Notes: generated by a model not told the origin, from the sequence alone. A stretch of DNA of 64,000 nt from JACVRW01 sp963827065 (GCA_963827065.1 CAWGZM010000009.1:1-64000); one strand, 5' to 3'; positions 46,590 through 55,700 are shown, numbered from the stretch's first letter. Numbers and translations are program-made.

Positions 46590-48642
46590 CGGCAGGCTCG
46601 CCGCGCCCGCGGCCTACGTGCCGGCGCCTCGCTGGCGCAGCCGGCCCATGCAGGTCGCCGGGATCGTCCTGCTGATCCTGCTCGGCTACGCCGCGCTGAG
46701 CGGCGAGTTCCCCTGGCCCGCATCGCTCACCTGGCTGGAGCTCCCGGAGCGGCTCGACAGCGCTCAGACCTGGCTGCTCGAGCAGCGCACGGCCGAGAAC
46801 CCGAACATCATCTTCGCGATCCTCGACGGTTTCCGGGCGCTCGCAGAGTGGCTCGTGACGGCCATCAACGACGTGCTGCTCTGGCTCACCTGGATCGGCA
46901 CGATCGCTGCGTCGGTCCTGATCGTGCTGCGCTTCGGCGGCTGGCGGGCGGCGCTGATCGTCCTCTTCGCGTTCGTGTCGTTCGCGCTGATGGGCCTCTG
47001 GGAGGAAAGCATCCAGACGCTCGCGCTGATGTCGGCCGCCGTGCTGCTCTCGCTGGCGGTGGGCGTGCCGATCGGGATCGCCGCCGGGCGCTCGGACCGC
47101 TTCTACCGCGGCATCACGCCCGCACTCGACGCGATGCAGATCGTGCCCGCGTTCGCCTATCTCATGCCGATCGTGATCCTGTTCTCGGTGGGGCCGGCGG
47201 CGGCCGTGATCTGCACCATGATCTATGCCATCCCGCCCGCCGTGCGCATCACGGCGCTGGGCATCCGCGGGGTCACCGGGGACGCGGTCGAGGCGGCGAG
47301 CGCGTTCGGCTCGACACGCGCGCAGACGCTGTTCAAGGTCCAGCTGCCGCTGGCTCGCCGGCAGCTGCTGCTGGCGCTCAACCAGACGATCATGTTCGCG
47401 CTCTCGCTCGTCGTGATCGCGGGCCTGATCGGCGGCCGCGGCCTCGGCGACGTCGTGACCAACGGGCTCTACTCGAACGCCGCGCTCGCGCTCCTCGCCG
47501 GGATCGCGATCGTGATCATGGCCATCGCCCTGGACCGCGCGACCTCCGCGATCGCCGACCGCACCGATCCGACCCGCAGGCACCTCACCGACGAGGGCCG
47601 GCGGCGGCTGCGCCTGCTCACGCTCGCCACCTTCGCGGCCATCGCCGCGATCGTGCTCGTCGCCCGCGCGCTCGGCGCCGACAGCATCTACCCGGACGAG
47701 TTCGAGACGGCCAGCACCGTCTACACGGCCACGATCGAGGACACGCTGCTCGGCTGGATCCAGGACGTGCTCGACTACGTCCAGGACCCGACCTCGTTCG
47801 TGTTCGGGATCACCGAGCCGATCGGCAACTTCCTGCTCGAGTACATGCTCGAGCCGCTGCGGAAGGTGCTCGTCGAGACGCCCTGGTTCATCATGCTCGG
47901 CGGTCTCACCGCGATCGCTCTCGTGATCAGCGGCCTGCGCCCGGCGATCACGGCGTTCGTGCTGCTCGCCGCGATCGGGGTCATGGGCGTCTGGGACCCC
48001 GCTATGGACACCCTCTCGCAGGTGCTCGTGGCGACCGCGCTCGCGGTCGCGTTCGGGATCGCGATCGGCGTCTGGGCGGCGGAGAGCCCGCGCGTCGAGC
48101 GGCTGCTGAGGCCGCTGCTCGACACGCTGCAGACGCTCCCGCAGCTCGTCTACATCATTCCGTTCATCTACCTGATGCCGGTGTCGCGGATCCCCGGCAT
48201 CGTGGCGTCGGTGCTGTACGCGGTGCCGGTGGTCATCCGGCTGGTCACGAACGGCCTGCGAGGCGTCCCACCTGCGGCGGTCGAGGCGGCCTCGTCGTTC
48301 GGGGCCTCACGGGCGCAGGTGCTCGCCAAGGTGAAGCTGCCGCTCGCCCGCGACTCGATCATGCTCGGCGTCAACCAGGCGATCATCCTGGTGCTCGCCG
48401 TCGTCGTGATCGGCGGGCTCGTCGGTTCGGGCGCGCTCGGCGACATGATCGCCCGCGGCCTGCAGCGCAACGAGTTCGGCGAGGGAGTGGTCGCATCGCT
48501 CGCGATCCTGGCGCTCGGGATCGCACTCGACCGCGTGACGCAGGGACAGCGTGCTGCCGCGCGGCGTCGCTCGGGCCGCGGCCCCGGAGGCGGTTGGACG
48601 CTTCTCAGACGACAAGGACAACCACGAGGAGGAAATGCGTGA
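46558..48642 (+). CDS. proW: Glycine betaine/proline ABC transporter permease, two permease domains fused
   Basis: At 694 aa this is about twice the length of ordinary ProW. It contains two complete binding-protein-dependent permease domains: the first with EAASAFGSTRAQTLFKVQLP and the second with EAASSFGASRAQVLAKVKLP, both copies of the EAA loop that touches the ATPase. One polypeptide therefore supplies both halves of the membrane channel. ATG at 46558 overlaps the end of proV; GTG at 46576 is an alternative. It is followed directly by the binding protein. Confidence 0.92.
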   Translation: MGPGHPVAVASGRLAAPAAYVPAPRWRSRPMQVAGIVLLILLGYAALSGEFPWPASLTWLELPERLDSAQTWLLEQRTAENPNIIFAILDGFRALAEWLVTAINDVLLWLTWIGTIAASVLIVLRFGGWRAALIVLFAFVSFALMGLWEESIQTLALMSAAVLLSLAVGVPIGIAAGRSDRFYRGITPALDAMQIVPAFAYLMPIVILFSVGPAAAVICTMIYAIPPAVRITALGIRGVTGDAVEAASAFGSTRAQTLFKVQLPLARRQLLLALNQTIMFALSLVVIAGLIGGRGLGDVVTNGLYSNAALALLAGIAIVIMAIALDRATSAIADRTDPTRRHLTDEGRRRLRLLTLATFAAIAAIVLVARALGADSIYPDEFETASTVYTATIEDTLLGWIQDVLDYVQDPTSFVFGITEPIGNFLLEYMLEPLRKVLVETPWFIMLGGLTAIALVISGLRPAITAFVLLAAIGVMGVWDPAMDTLSQVLVATALAVAFGIAIGVWAAESPRVERLLRPLLDTLQTLPQLVYIIPFIYLMPVSRIPGIVASVLYAVPVVIRLVTNGLRGVPPAAVEAASSFGASRAQVLAKVKLPLARDSIMLGVNQAIILVLAVVVIGGLVGSGALGDMIARGLQRNEFGEGVVASLAILALGIALDRVTQGQRAAARRRSGRGPGGGWTLLRRQGQPRGGNA

Positions 48643-49655
48643 TGGAGGGAAAGAGGACTCGTCTCGGGCTGGTGCTTGCAATGGCGCTCGCGCTCGTGCT
48701 CCTGGCCGCTGCATGCGGTGAGGAGAAGGATGAGGAGCCGTCGGGCGGCGGCGGGGGTGGAGGCGGGGAGACCGCTCAGGCCGACTGCGGCAAGGTGGTC
48801 CTCAACGAGCAGGCGTGGGCCGGGTCGACCGCGAACACCTACATCGCCAAGGCGGTGCTCGAGGACGATCTCGGCTGTGAGGTCGAGATCACGAAGATCG
48901 TCGAGATTCCGGTCTTCCAGGCGATGGCGGACGGGAAGGTCGACGCGGTGCTCGAGGACTGGCAGCACGTCGACGAGTACAAGAAGTACATCGACGATGC
49001 CGGCACGGTCGTGATGGGCGGACCACTCGGCGTGGAGGGCCACATCGGCTGGTTCATCCCGAAGTACCTGATGGACGAGCACCCGGAGTTCAAGACCTGG
49101 GAGGGCCTGAAGGGCAACGAGGAGCTCTTCAAGACTCCCGAGTCGGGTGACCAGGGCATGTTCCTCGGGGGCGATCCGTCCTACGTCCAGAAGGACAAGG
49201 AGCTGATCGAGGCGCTCGGGCTCAACCTCAAGCACGTGACGGCCGGCGCCGAGCCGGCCCAGGTCGCGCGCTGGAGCCAGCTCTACAAGCAGCAGAAGCC
49301 GGTGCTGTTCTACTGGTACACGCCGCAGTTCTACAACCAGGAGTACGACCTCGCGGAGGTCAAGCTGCCGCCCCGCAAGCCGGGCACCGACTGCCAGGAC
49401 GACGCCAAGGCGGGCGGCGATCCCGAGCAGTACAAGTGCGAGTACGACATCACGGTGATCAACAAGCTGTTCAGCAAGAAGTTCGCTGACAGCGGCTCGC
49501 CCGCTTACGACGTGCTGAAGCGGATGGAGCTCACGAACGAGGATCAGGAGGCGGTTGCCAAGGCGATCGCAGGCGACAACGAGGACGCGGAGAAGGCGGG
49601 CCAGGACTGGGTCGCCGACAACCGGGACAAGGTGGACGCCTGGCTCGGGCAGTAG
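48642..49655 (+). CDS. proX: Glycine betaine-binding lipoprotein (ProX/OpuAC type)
   Basis: Extracytoplasmic substrate-binding lipoprotein of 337 aa. The signal peptide ends in the lipobox LAAACG with the acylated Cys at residue 25, then a poly-glycine linker leads to the fold. Tryptophans and tyrosines suited to an aromatic box for quaternary ammonium are in NEQAWAGSTA, EDWQHVDEY and LFYWYTPQFY. ATG at 48642 overlaps the proW stop (TGATG) and has GAGGAGGAAA upstream. It completes a proVWX operon under operator 5. Confidence 0.92.
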   Translation: MEGKRTRLGLVLAMALALVLLAAACGEEKDEEPSGGGGGGGGETAQADCGKVVLNEQAWAGSTANTYIAKAVLEDDLGCEVEITKIVEIPVFQAMADGKVDAVLEDWQHVDEYKKYIDDAGTVVMGGPLGVEGHIGWFIPKYLMDEHPEFKTWEGLKGNEELFKTPESGDQGMFLGGDPSYVQKDKELIEALGLNLKHVTAGAEPAQVARWSQLYKQQKPVLFYWYTPQFYNQEYDLAEVKLPPRKPGTDCQDDAKAGGDPEQYKCEYDITVINKLFSKKFADSGSPAYDVLKRMELTNEDQEAVAKAIAGDNEDAEKAGQDWVADNRDKVDAWLGQ

Positions 49656-49662
49656 TCGGGGA

Positions 49663-50229
49663 TTACGCGGGGCCGCGCTCGAGGTAGCGCGGCTCCGCGA
49701 ACACCCGCCGCACGATCGGCTCGAAGAACTGGAGCGGCAGCGACTCGTAGTCCGGGTCGAAGCAGTTCTGGTCGTAGCGCTCGCAGAACTCGGCGCAGGC
49801 TTCGAACCACTGGTGGCCGCGATAGCGCTCGCGCGCGTCGCGGTCGCCACCGGTCAGGTGGCCGTAGTAGTACTCCTGGAAGACGCCGTGGTGTGAGACG
49901 ACCCAGCGGATCTCCTCCGACACGAACGGCTTGAGGACGGCGTCCATCATCTCGCCGTGCGTGTGCGGTGCGAGCACGTCGCCGACGTCGTGGAGTAGCG
50001 CGGCCACGACGTACTCCTCGTCGCGGCCGTCGCGGTGCGCGCGGGTCGCCGACTGCAGCGAGTGCTCCTTGCGAGTGACCTTGTAGCCGCCGTAGGAGCG
50101 GTCGAGCGCCTCGACCGCCTCCAGCAGCCGATCGGGCAGCTCGCGAAGCATCTCGTCCTCGTAGCGGGCGAGCAGCTCGTAGTCGGACGCGGTCGCCTCG
50201 TCCATGCGACGGAATGAGACGGTCTCCAT
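49663..50229 (-). CDS. HD-domain protein, possibly a diiron oxygenase of the PhnZ/TmpB type
   Basis: The 188-aa protein has an HD metal site: KEHSLQSA (His), LLHDVGD (His-Asp), HTHGE (His), SHHGVFQ (His) and a late Asp in ERYDQN. Six ligands of this order suit a two-iron centre as in PhnZ and TmpB, which cleave 1-hydroxyphosphonates; TmpB makes glycine betaine from a trimethylated phosphonate. The neighbouring betaine importer makes that attractive, but no TmpA-like hydroxylase is present and it could equally be a phosphohydrolase. It converges on proX. Confidence 0.6.
   Translation of the reverse strand: METVSFRRMDEATASDYELLARYEDEMLRELPDRLLEAVEALDRSYGGYKVTRKEHSLQSATRAHRDGRDEEYVVAALLHDVGDVLAPHTHGEMMDAVLKPFVSEEIRWVVSHHGVFQEYYYGHLTGGDRDARERYRGHQWFEACAEFCERYDQNCFDPDYESLPLQFFEPIVRRVFAEPRYLERGPA
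49672..49693. terminator. Possible terminator hairpin after proX
   Basis: GCCGCGCT (49672-49679) pairs perfectly with AGCGCGGC (49686-49693) around a 6-nt loop, 16 bases past the proX stop. It lies inside the 3' end of the convergent HD-domain gene, so coding constraint may explain it. Confidence 0.35.
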
Positions 50230-50256
50230 GCCGCCACGCTACTAGGCTCAGCGGGC

Positions 50257-50646
50257 ATGGAGCCCACCACCGGACGCTGTCTCTGCGGCTCCGTCCGCTT
50301 CGAGATCGACGGGCCGCTGCGCGATGTCTCCCTCTGCCACTGCGTCGAGTGCCGGCGCTGGCACGGGCACGTCTGCGCCATGACCTCCGCGCCGCGTGAG
50401 CGCCTGCGCTTCGTGAGCGACGACGGCCTGCGCTGGATCGACAGCCCCGAAAGCGACGCGCACGCGCGCAGGGGCTTCTGCCGAGAGTGCGGCTCGAGCC
50501 TGTTCTGGGACGCGCCCGATCGGGAGACGATCAGCATCTCGGCCGGCGCGCTCGACCCGCCCACGGGCCTGCACACGACGGTCCAGATCTACACGCACCA
50601 GGCGAGCGACTACTACGAGCTCGATCCGTCGCTCGAGCCCGGCTAG
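50257..50646 (+). CDS. GFA-family zinc protein (CENP-V/GFA domain)
   Basis: Small zinc-binding protein of 129 aa with the GFA fold: GRCLCGSVRFEI, CHCVECRRWHG and the CRECGSSLFW pair. The family is named after a supposed glutathione-dependent formaldehyde-activating enzyme, but most members have no known function and actinobacteria generally lack glutathione. It starts 27 bases from the divergent HD-domain gene. A role in handling formaldehyde from demethylation is conceivable only from its location. Confidence 0.8.
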   Translation: MEPTTGRCLCGSVRFEIDGPLRDVSLCHCVECRRWHGHVCAMTSAPRERLRFVSDDGLRWIDSPESDAHARRGFCRECGSSLFWDAPDRETISISAGALDPPTGLHTTVQIYTHQASDYYELDPSLEPG

Positions 50647-50653
50647 TGGACGC

Positions 50654-51649
50654 TCAGCCGTCGTCCTGACTGAAGGCCCAGCGCACCTCGCCGATGGACA
50701 GGCCCGCCGCAACGCAGGCGAGCAGCTTCATGCGCGCGGCCTGAGGCGAGAGAAAGCCGGCGGGGATGATCGCCGTATCGCGCAGGTCCTGCTCCGAGCC
50801 CGGGTAGCCGTAGGTCGCGGAGAGGATCACTCCACGCTCGGGACGGCAGTAGGCCACGACCGGGATGCGCTCCGCCGCCTCTGCCCAGAGCTCGAGCACG
50901 GGCGGAGCGAGGTGCCCAGCGCCGAGCGTGCCGATGACCATGCCGTCCGGATCGGTTGCAAGCGCCGCCCGCGCCAGCGTGCCGTCGTCCCCCGCGGCCG
51001 TCGGCACGACCAGCACCGACCCGTCGAGGCTCGGCGGGTCGAGCGGGGGGTTGCGAGGGATGCGCGACCAGATGATCGGATGCCCCTCGGTCACGCGGCC
51101 AAGCGGTCCGGTTTGGGGTGAGGAGAAGGCCACGAGGGAGACCGTGTCGGTCTTGCGCACCCCACGCGCGTGATGGATCTCGCCGCCGAAGCAGACCAGC
51201 ACACCCATCCCGGCAGCCTCGGCGCTCGCGGCAACGCTCACCGCGTCGACGAGGTTCGCCGGGCCGTCCGCGCCCGGCGCCGAGGCGGGCCGGATTGCTC
51301 CGGTGAAGACGATCGGCGCGTCGGCATCGTGGAGGATGTCGCACAGCATCGAGGTCTCCTCGAGCGAGTCGGTGCCGTGGGTAACGACCACGCCGGTGCC
51401 CTTGCGAGCCGCGTCGCGGGCCTGGCGGCACACCTCGAGCTGGTCATCCAGGCTCAGGTGGGCGCTCGGCTTGTTGAACACCGTGCGGCTCCGGAGCCCC
51501 GCGAAGGCCGCAAGCCGGGGTACGTCGGCGATCAGGCCATCGCCGTCGAGCTCCGGCACGGCGCCCGCCTCCCCCTTCATGGAGATGGTCCCTCCCGCGG
51601 CCAGTACGAGCACCTGGCGCGCATTCGGCAGCTCGGCGGTCCGGTTCAC
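50654..51649 (-). CDS. L-asparaginase (type I/II family)
   Basis: Hydrolyses asparagine to aspartate and ammonia. The first catalytic threonine lies in LAAGGTISM near the N-terminus and the second in VVTHGTDSLEETSML; TGAIRPASAPGADGPANL and GTLGAGHL are family blocks. The 331-aa product from GTG at 51649 fits the family length, and this start comes five bases after the stop of the sulfatase-like gene; the frame runs further upstream but only inside that gene. No signal peptide is seen, so it is cytoplasmic. Confidence 0.9.
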   Translation of the reverse strand: MNRTAELPNARQVLVLAAGGTISMKGEAGAVPELDGDGLIADVPRLAAFAGLRSRTVFNKPSAHLSLDDQLEVCRQARDAARKGTGVVVTHGTDSLEETSMLCDILHDADAPIVFTGAIRPASAPGADGPANLVDAVSVAASAEAAGMGVLVCFGGEIHHARGVRKTDTVSLVAFSSPQTGPLGRVTEGHPIIWSRIPRNPPLDPPSLDGSVLVVPTAAGDDGTLARAALATDPDGMVIGTLGAGHLAPPVLELWAEAAERIPVVAYCRPERGVILSATYGYPGSEQDLRDTAIIPAGFLSPQAARMKLLACVAAGLSIGEVRWAFSQDDG

Positions 51650-51654
51650 AGGCT

Positions 51655-53226
51655 CTACTGGTACCAGCTCTTCGGCGGCTCGCGCGGCGTCGACTCCATG
51701 AAGCTCTTGCTGTAGCGCGGCGGCCGCCGCTCGGTCTCTTCGAGGAGCTGATTCCACAGCCTGCGAACCACCTTCGGGTGGCGCCTCGAGAGCTCGCGGG
51801 TCTCGTGCGGGTCGGCCGCGATCTCGTAGAGCATGTTCCAGGACTTGTCGTTCCGGGCGATCAGCTTCCAGCGGTCGTCGCGCACGAACGAGAAGTTCGC
51901 GTAGCCGCCGTAGGCGAAGGGCCGCTCCGCCGCGGGCTCGTCGCCGTCGAGGAGCGGCGACAGGTCGGTGCCGTCGAGGCTTCGGGCAGGGTGCTGGCCC
52001 GCCATGCTCATGAGCGTCGGGCCCATGTCGACGGTCGTGGCGAAGTAGTCGCTCTTCTTGCCCGCCCCGCGGCCGTCGGGCGAGCGCAGCATCAGCGGCA
52101 CGTGGATCAGCTCCTCGAACAGGTAGCTGTCGGACTTGCCGGTCAGCTCGTGCTCGCCCAGGAAGACGCCGTGGTCCGAGATCAGGCCCACGACGGTGTC
52201 GTCGGCGCGGCCCTGCTGCTTCAGCTCACGTATGAAGTGGCCGAGCCAGGTGTCGACCATCGTGAGGCAGGCGGCGTAGGTGGCCTTCACCAGACGGATC
52301 TGGGACCTCGTGAGGTAGTCCGAGTTGCGGTAGCGGACGTCTGCGATCCCGGGCAGCTCGCTGTCCGTGTACATGTCGAGGTACTTGCGCGGCGGTGCCC
52401 ACAGCTCGTGCGGTGAGAACGAGTCGACGACGAGCAGGAAGGGCTTGTGGCGTCCGGCCTGCTGCATCACCTGCTCCCCCCAGCGGAACACGCGCGCGGC
52501 GGCGTGCTCGGTCTCGTCCACCCCCCTGCCGTTGTCCGCGAGGAACTGCCGCACGCGCCAGATCAGGTGCTCCTCACGCATGATCGGCGGCAGCCGGCGG
52601 ACTGCCTCGCTGCGCGGGACGGTGTGCGCGTCGCGGCGCTCGCCGCGCTGCCCGAGCACGGCGACGTAGCGGTCCCAGGTCTGGCGGAACGGCTCGAACG
52701 GGCCCGAGTGGCTGAGAAACGGGTTGTCGCTCACGTACGCGGTCCAGTAGCCGCGCCGGCGCATGACCGTGCTGAGGTTCTCGGTGCCGGGCGGTAGCGG
52801 CTGCCAGCCCGGGCGCTTCGCCATCCCGTACCAGGGCTGCCAGTTGTCGAAGGGGTAGACCCGCTTGGCGGTCATGATCGAGCGCCGCGCCGGGACCGTG
52901 GCCATCGCCTCCGGGTAGACGCGCGTGAATCGCAGGCTCTCCCCCGCGAGGGCGTCGAGGTTGGGCGTCCGCGCGTCCCCGCCGTAGGCGCCGACGTGAT
53001 CCGGACGCAGGGTGTCGATCACGATCAGGACGATGTTGCGCGGCCGCCGGCGCCGCTCGGAGTCGGCGCTCAGCGCATCGACGAGGCCGCAGCCGCTCAG
53101 GCCGAGCGCGGCGGCGCCCGCGCCGGCCGTCTTCAAGAGATCGCGGCGCCTTAGTTCGAGCGCGGCACTTTCCCTAAGGTGTTCCGCGTCGTCCGCCTCG
53201 CCTTTTCTTCCGTGTCCGTTCGTCAC
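51655..53226 (-). CDS. Sulfatase-superfamily hydrolase with threonine at the nucleophile position, Tat lipoprotein
   Basis: Alkaline-phosphatase superfamily enzyme of 523 aa. The N-terminus has a twin-arginine motif (RRRDLLKTAG) followed by a lipobox-like LSGCG, so it is probably exported folded and anchored outside. Metal site residues are in VLIVIDTLRPDHVGAYGG and in ISDHGVFLGEHELTGKS. The nucleophile motif, normally C/S-x-P-x-R, reads TVPARR, so formylglycine cannot form; threonine is the nucleophile in related phosphodiesterases. A phosphoester substrate is therefore possible. The GTG start overlaps that of the divergent sulfatase, so one of the two starts is probably further in. Confidence 0.82.
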   Translation of the reverse strand: MTNGHGRKGEADDAEHLRESAALELRRRDLLKTAGAGAAALGLSGCGLVDALSADSERRRRPRNIVLIVIDTLRPDHVGAYGGDARTPNLDALAGESLRFTRVYPEAMATVPARRSIMTAKRVYPFDNWQPWYGMAKRPGWQPLPPGTENLSTVMRRRGYWTAYVSDNPFLSHSGPFEPFRQTWDRYVAVLGQRGERRDAHTVPRSEAVRRLPPIMREEHLIWRVRQFLADNGRGVDETEHAAARVFRWGEQVMQQAGRHKPFLLVVDSFSPHELWAPPRKYLDMYTDSELPGIADVRYRNSDYLTRSQIRLVKATYAACLTMVDTWLGHFIRELKQQGRADDTVVGLISDHGVFLGEHELTGKSDSYLFEELIHVPLMLRSPDGRGAGKKSDYFATTVDMGPTLMSMAGQHPARSLDGTDLSPLLDGDEPAAERPFAYGGYANFSFVRDDRWKLIARNDKSWNMLYEIAADPHETRELSRRHPKVVRRLWNQLLEETERRPPRYSKSFMESTPREPPKSWYQ

Positions 53227-54717
53227 TGGTCAGCGCAACACCGCGTCCGCCTGCCCGTTGCGGCCCTGGCGACGGTGCTGCTTGCCGTGATCTTCGCAAC
53301 TGCACCCGTCGTCGCCTCCGCGCAGCCGAACGTCCTGGTCCTGATGACTGACGACCAGACCGCGGATTCGACGTGGGCGATGCCGTGGACGCGCGAGCTG
53401 ATCGGCGCGGAGGGCGTGACTTTCACGAACAGCTTCGTCAGCTACCCGCGCTGCTGTCCCTCGCGCGCGACCTTCTTCACCGGGCAGTACGCCCACAACC
53501 ACGGCGTCCTCTCGAATACGCTGCCGTTCGGCAGCTACGACCGGCTCGACACCTCGAGCTGGCTTCCCGGCTGGCTGCAGGCCGCCGGTTACCGGACTGC
53601 ACACCTCGGCAAGTTCCTGAACGGCTACGGGGACGCGAACCCGACTGAGGTGCCGCCGGGCTGGGACGAGTGGTACGCGACGACCGGCCGCGAGACCTAC
53701 CGCTACTGGGGCTACACCGTCAACGAGAACGGCGAGCTCGAGACCTACGGCCGCGACGGCGACCCGGACCTCTACGCGACCGACTTCCAATCGCGACGCG
53801 CGTCCGAGCTCGTCGAGGAGCTCGCAGCCGCCGAGAGGCCCTTCTTCCTGTCGGTCGGCTTCCTCGCACCCCACACCGGCGGGCCTTCGGAGCCGGGCGA
53901 CCCGCCCGGCGTCGCCACCCCCGCCGTGGCGCCACGCCACCGTGGAGCGTTCGACCTGAGGCCGCTGCCGCGCCCGCCCGGCTTCGGCGAGCGCAACGTC
54001 GCCGACAAGCCGCCGCGGATCAAGCGCCTACCGCTCCTGCGGGCGGCCCGGGTCCAGCAGATTCGCCAGAAGTACCGGCAGCGGCTCGAGGCTCTGCTGG
54101 CCGTCGACGAGGGGGTCGAGCGGATAGTCGGCGCTCTGCGGGACTCGGGGGAGCTCGAGAACACGCTCGTCATCTTCACCTCTGACAACGGCTTCTTCCA
54201 CGGCGAGCACCGGATCTGGAGCGGCAAGGCACAGGTCTACGAGCCCGGGATCCGGGTGCCGCTGATGATGCGCGGGCCGGGCATCCCGCCCGGCCGCCGC
54301 GCGAGCCGGATCGTCGGCAACGTGGACCTCGCGCCGACGATCCTCGAGGCGGCCGGAGTAACACCCTGGCATGCGCTCGACGGGCGCTCGCTGCTCCCGC
54401 TCGCGCGCGGACCGGTGCCGCGCTGGCGCGACCAGCTGCTGCTCGAGGGCGGCGACCGGCTCGGGCTCGACTACGACGGCATCCGCACTCCGCGCTATGT
54501 CTACGCGGAGCACCGTGGCGGCGCACGCGAGCTCTACGACCTGAAGCTCGACCCCTACCAGCTACGGAGCGTCCACAACTCGCCGGCGTATGCGGCAGTC
54601 CGCGCCGCGCTGGAGCTGCGACTCGCCAACCTGCGCATCTGCGCAGGCAGCAACTGCCGCGTCGCGGCCGGGGGCCTGCCGCGGCCGGGCTCCGGCGTTG
54701 GGCTGCCGCCCCCGTGA
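53212..54717 (+). CDS. Secreted sulfatase (formylglycine type)
   Basis: Hydrolyses sulfate esters outside the cell. A Sec signal peptide (LPVAALATVLLAVIFATAPV) precedes QPNVLVLMTDDQT, the first metal-binding block. The active-site motif SYPRCCPSRATFF contains C-x-P-S-R, the cysteine being converted to formylglycine. TSDNGFFHGEHRIWSGK supplies further metal ligands. The start is taken at GTG 53212; GTG at 53179 is also in frame, and both overlap the divergent gene's first codons. The quinone oxidoreductase gene overlaps its stop (GTGA). Confidence 0.87.
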   Translation: MSVRHWSAQHRVRLPVAALATVLLAVIFATAPVVASAQPNVLVLMTDDQTADSTWAMPWTRELIGAEGVTFTNSFVSYPRCCPSRATFFTGQYAHNHGVLSNTLPFGSYDRLDTSSWLPGWLQAAGYRTAHLGKFLNGYGDANPTEVPPGWDEWYATTGRETYRYWGYTVNENGELETYGRDGDPDLYATDFQSRRASELVEELAAAERPFFLSVGFLAPHTGGPSEPGDPPGVATPAVAPRHRGAFDLRPLPRPPGFGERNVADKPPRIKRLPLLRAARVQQIRQKYRQRLEALLAVDEGVERIVGALRDSGELENTLVIFTSDNGFFHGEHRIWSGKAQVYEPGIRVPLMMRGPGIPPGRRASRIVGNVDLAPTILEAAGVTPWHALDGRSLLPLARGPVPRWRDQLLLEGGDRLGLDYDGIRTPRYVYAEHRGGARELYDLKLDPYQLRSVHNSPAYAAVRAALELRLANLRICAGSNCRVAAGGLPRPGSGVGLPPP

Positions 54718-55700
54718 GGGCGATCCAGATAGCCGAGCTGACCGGACCGCGCCACGCGCTGCGCGAGGCCGACCTGCCCGACCCCGAGCCGTCGCACGCG
54801 CTGACTCCGGGTCGCGGCGTGATCGTGGAGGTGCACGCCGCCGGCGTGTCGTTCCCGGAGCTGCTGCAGACGCGCGGCGAGTACCAGACGAAGCCGGACC
54901 TGCCGTTCGTGCCGGGCAGCGAGGTGGGCGGTGTCGTCCTAAGCGCCCCCGACGGCGCCGGCGTCGCCCCCGGCGACCGCGTGGCGGCGTTCTGCATGCT
55001 CGGCGGCTTCGCCGAAACCGCCGTCGCGCCGGAGCACTTCGTGTTCCCCCTCCACGACGGGCTCGACTTCGCGCAGGGAGCCGCCCTCGTCCTCAACTAC
55101 CACACCGCCTACTTCTCGCTCGTGACGCGCGGGCGCTATTCGGAGGGCGAGACCGTGCTGGTGCACGGCGCTGCGGGCGGAGTCGGCACGGCCGCTCTGC
55201 AGGTCGCCAAGGGGCTCGGCGCGCGCACGATCGGCGTGGTCTCGAGCGACGAGAAGGAACGCGTGGCCCGCGAGGCGGGCGCCGACGAGGTGGTGCGCTC
55301 GGACGGGCCCTGGAAGGACGAGGTGAAGGAGCTCTCCGGCGGCGGCGTCGACATCGTGATCGACCCCGTCGGGGGCGACCGCTTCACGGACAGCCTGCGC
55401 TCGCTGCGCGAGGGCGGCCGCTGCGTGGTGGTCGGCTTCACGGGCGGCTCGATCCCGGAGGTGCGCGTGAACCGGCTCCTGCTGAACAACCTCGAGGTCG
55501 TGGGCGCGGGCTGGGGCGCCTACGTGATATCGAAGCCCGACATGGTGCGCTCGATCGGCGCGGCTTTAGGCCGGCTGGCCTCAGAGGGGTTCGTGAAGCC
55601 GATCGTGGGAGCCCGCTTCCCGCTGGCCGAGGCGGCGGAGGCGCTGGAGCTGCTGGACTCGCGCGGCGCTACGGGCAAGGTCGTGCTGGACGTCCGATAG
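54714..55700 (+). CDS. NADPH:quinone oxidoreductase-like protein (medium-chain dehydrogenase)
   Basis: Zinc-independent member of the MDR superfamily, 328 aa. The substrate domain has GVSFPELLQTRGEYQTKPDLP and PGSEVGGVV; the nucleotide motif is VHGAAGGVGTAALQVAKGLG near residue 145. Such enzymes reduce quinones or enones with NADPH. It is co-translated with the sulfatase, an association with no obvious meaning. Confidence 0.88.
   Translation: MRAIQIAELTGPRHALREADLPDPEPSHALTPGRGVIVEVHAAGVSFPELLQTRGEYQTKPDLPFVPGSEVGGVVLSAPDGAGVAPGDRVAAFCMLGGFAETAVAPEHFVFPLHDGLDFAQGAALVLNYHTAYFSLVTRGRYSEGETVLVHGAAGGVGTAALQVAKGLGARTIGVVSSDEKERVAREAGADEVVRSDGPWKDEVKELSGGGVDIVIDPVGGDRFTDSLRSLREGGRCVVVGFTGGSIPEVRVNRLLLNNLEVVGAGWGAYVISKPDMVRSIGAALGRLASEGFVKPIVGARFPLAEAAEALELLDSRGATGKVVLDVR

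Noticed and set aside
50257..50646. Calling the GFA protein a glutathione-dependent formaldehyde enzyme in betaine demethylation
   Set aside because: The family name is not supported by function for most members and glutathione is generally absent in actinobacteria; location alone is weak evidence.
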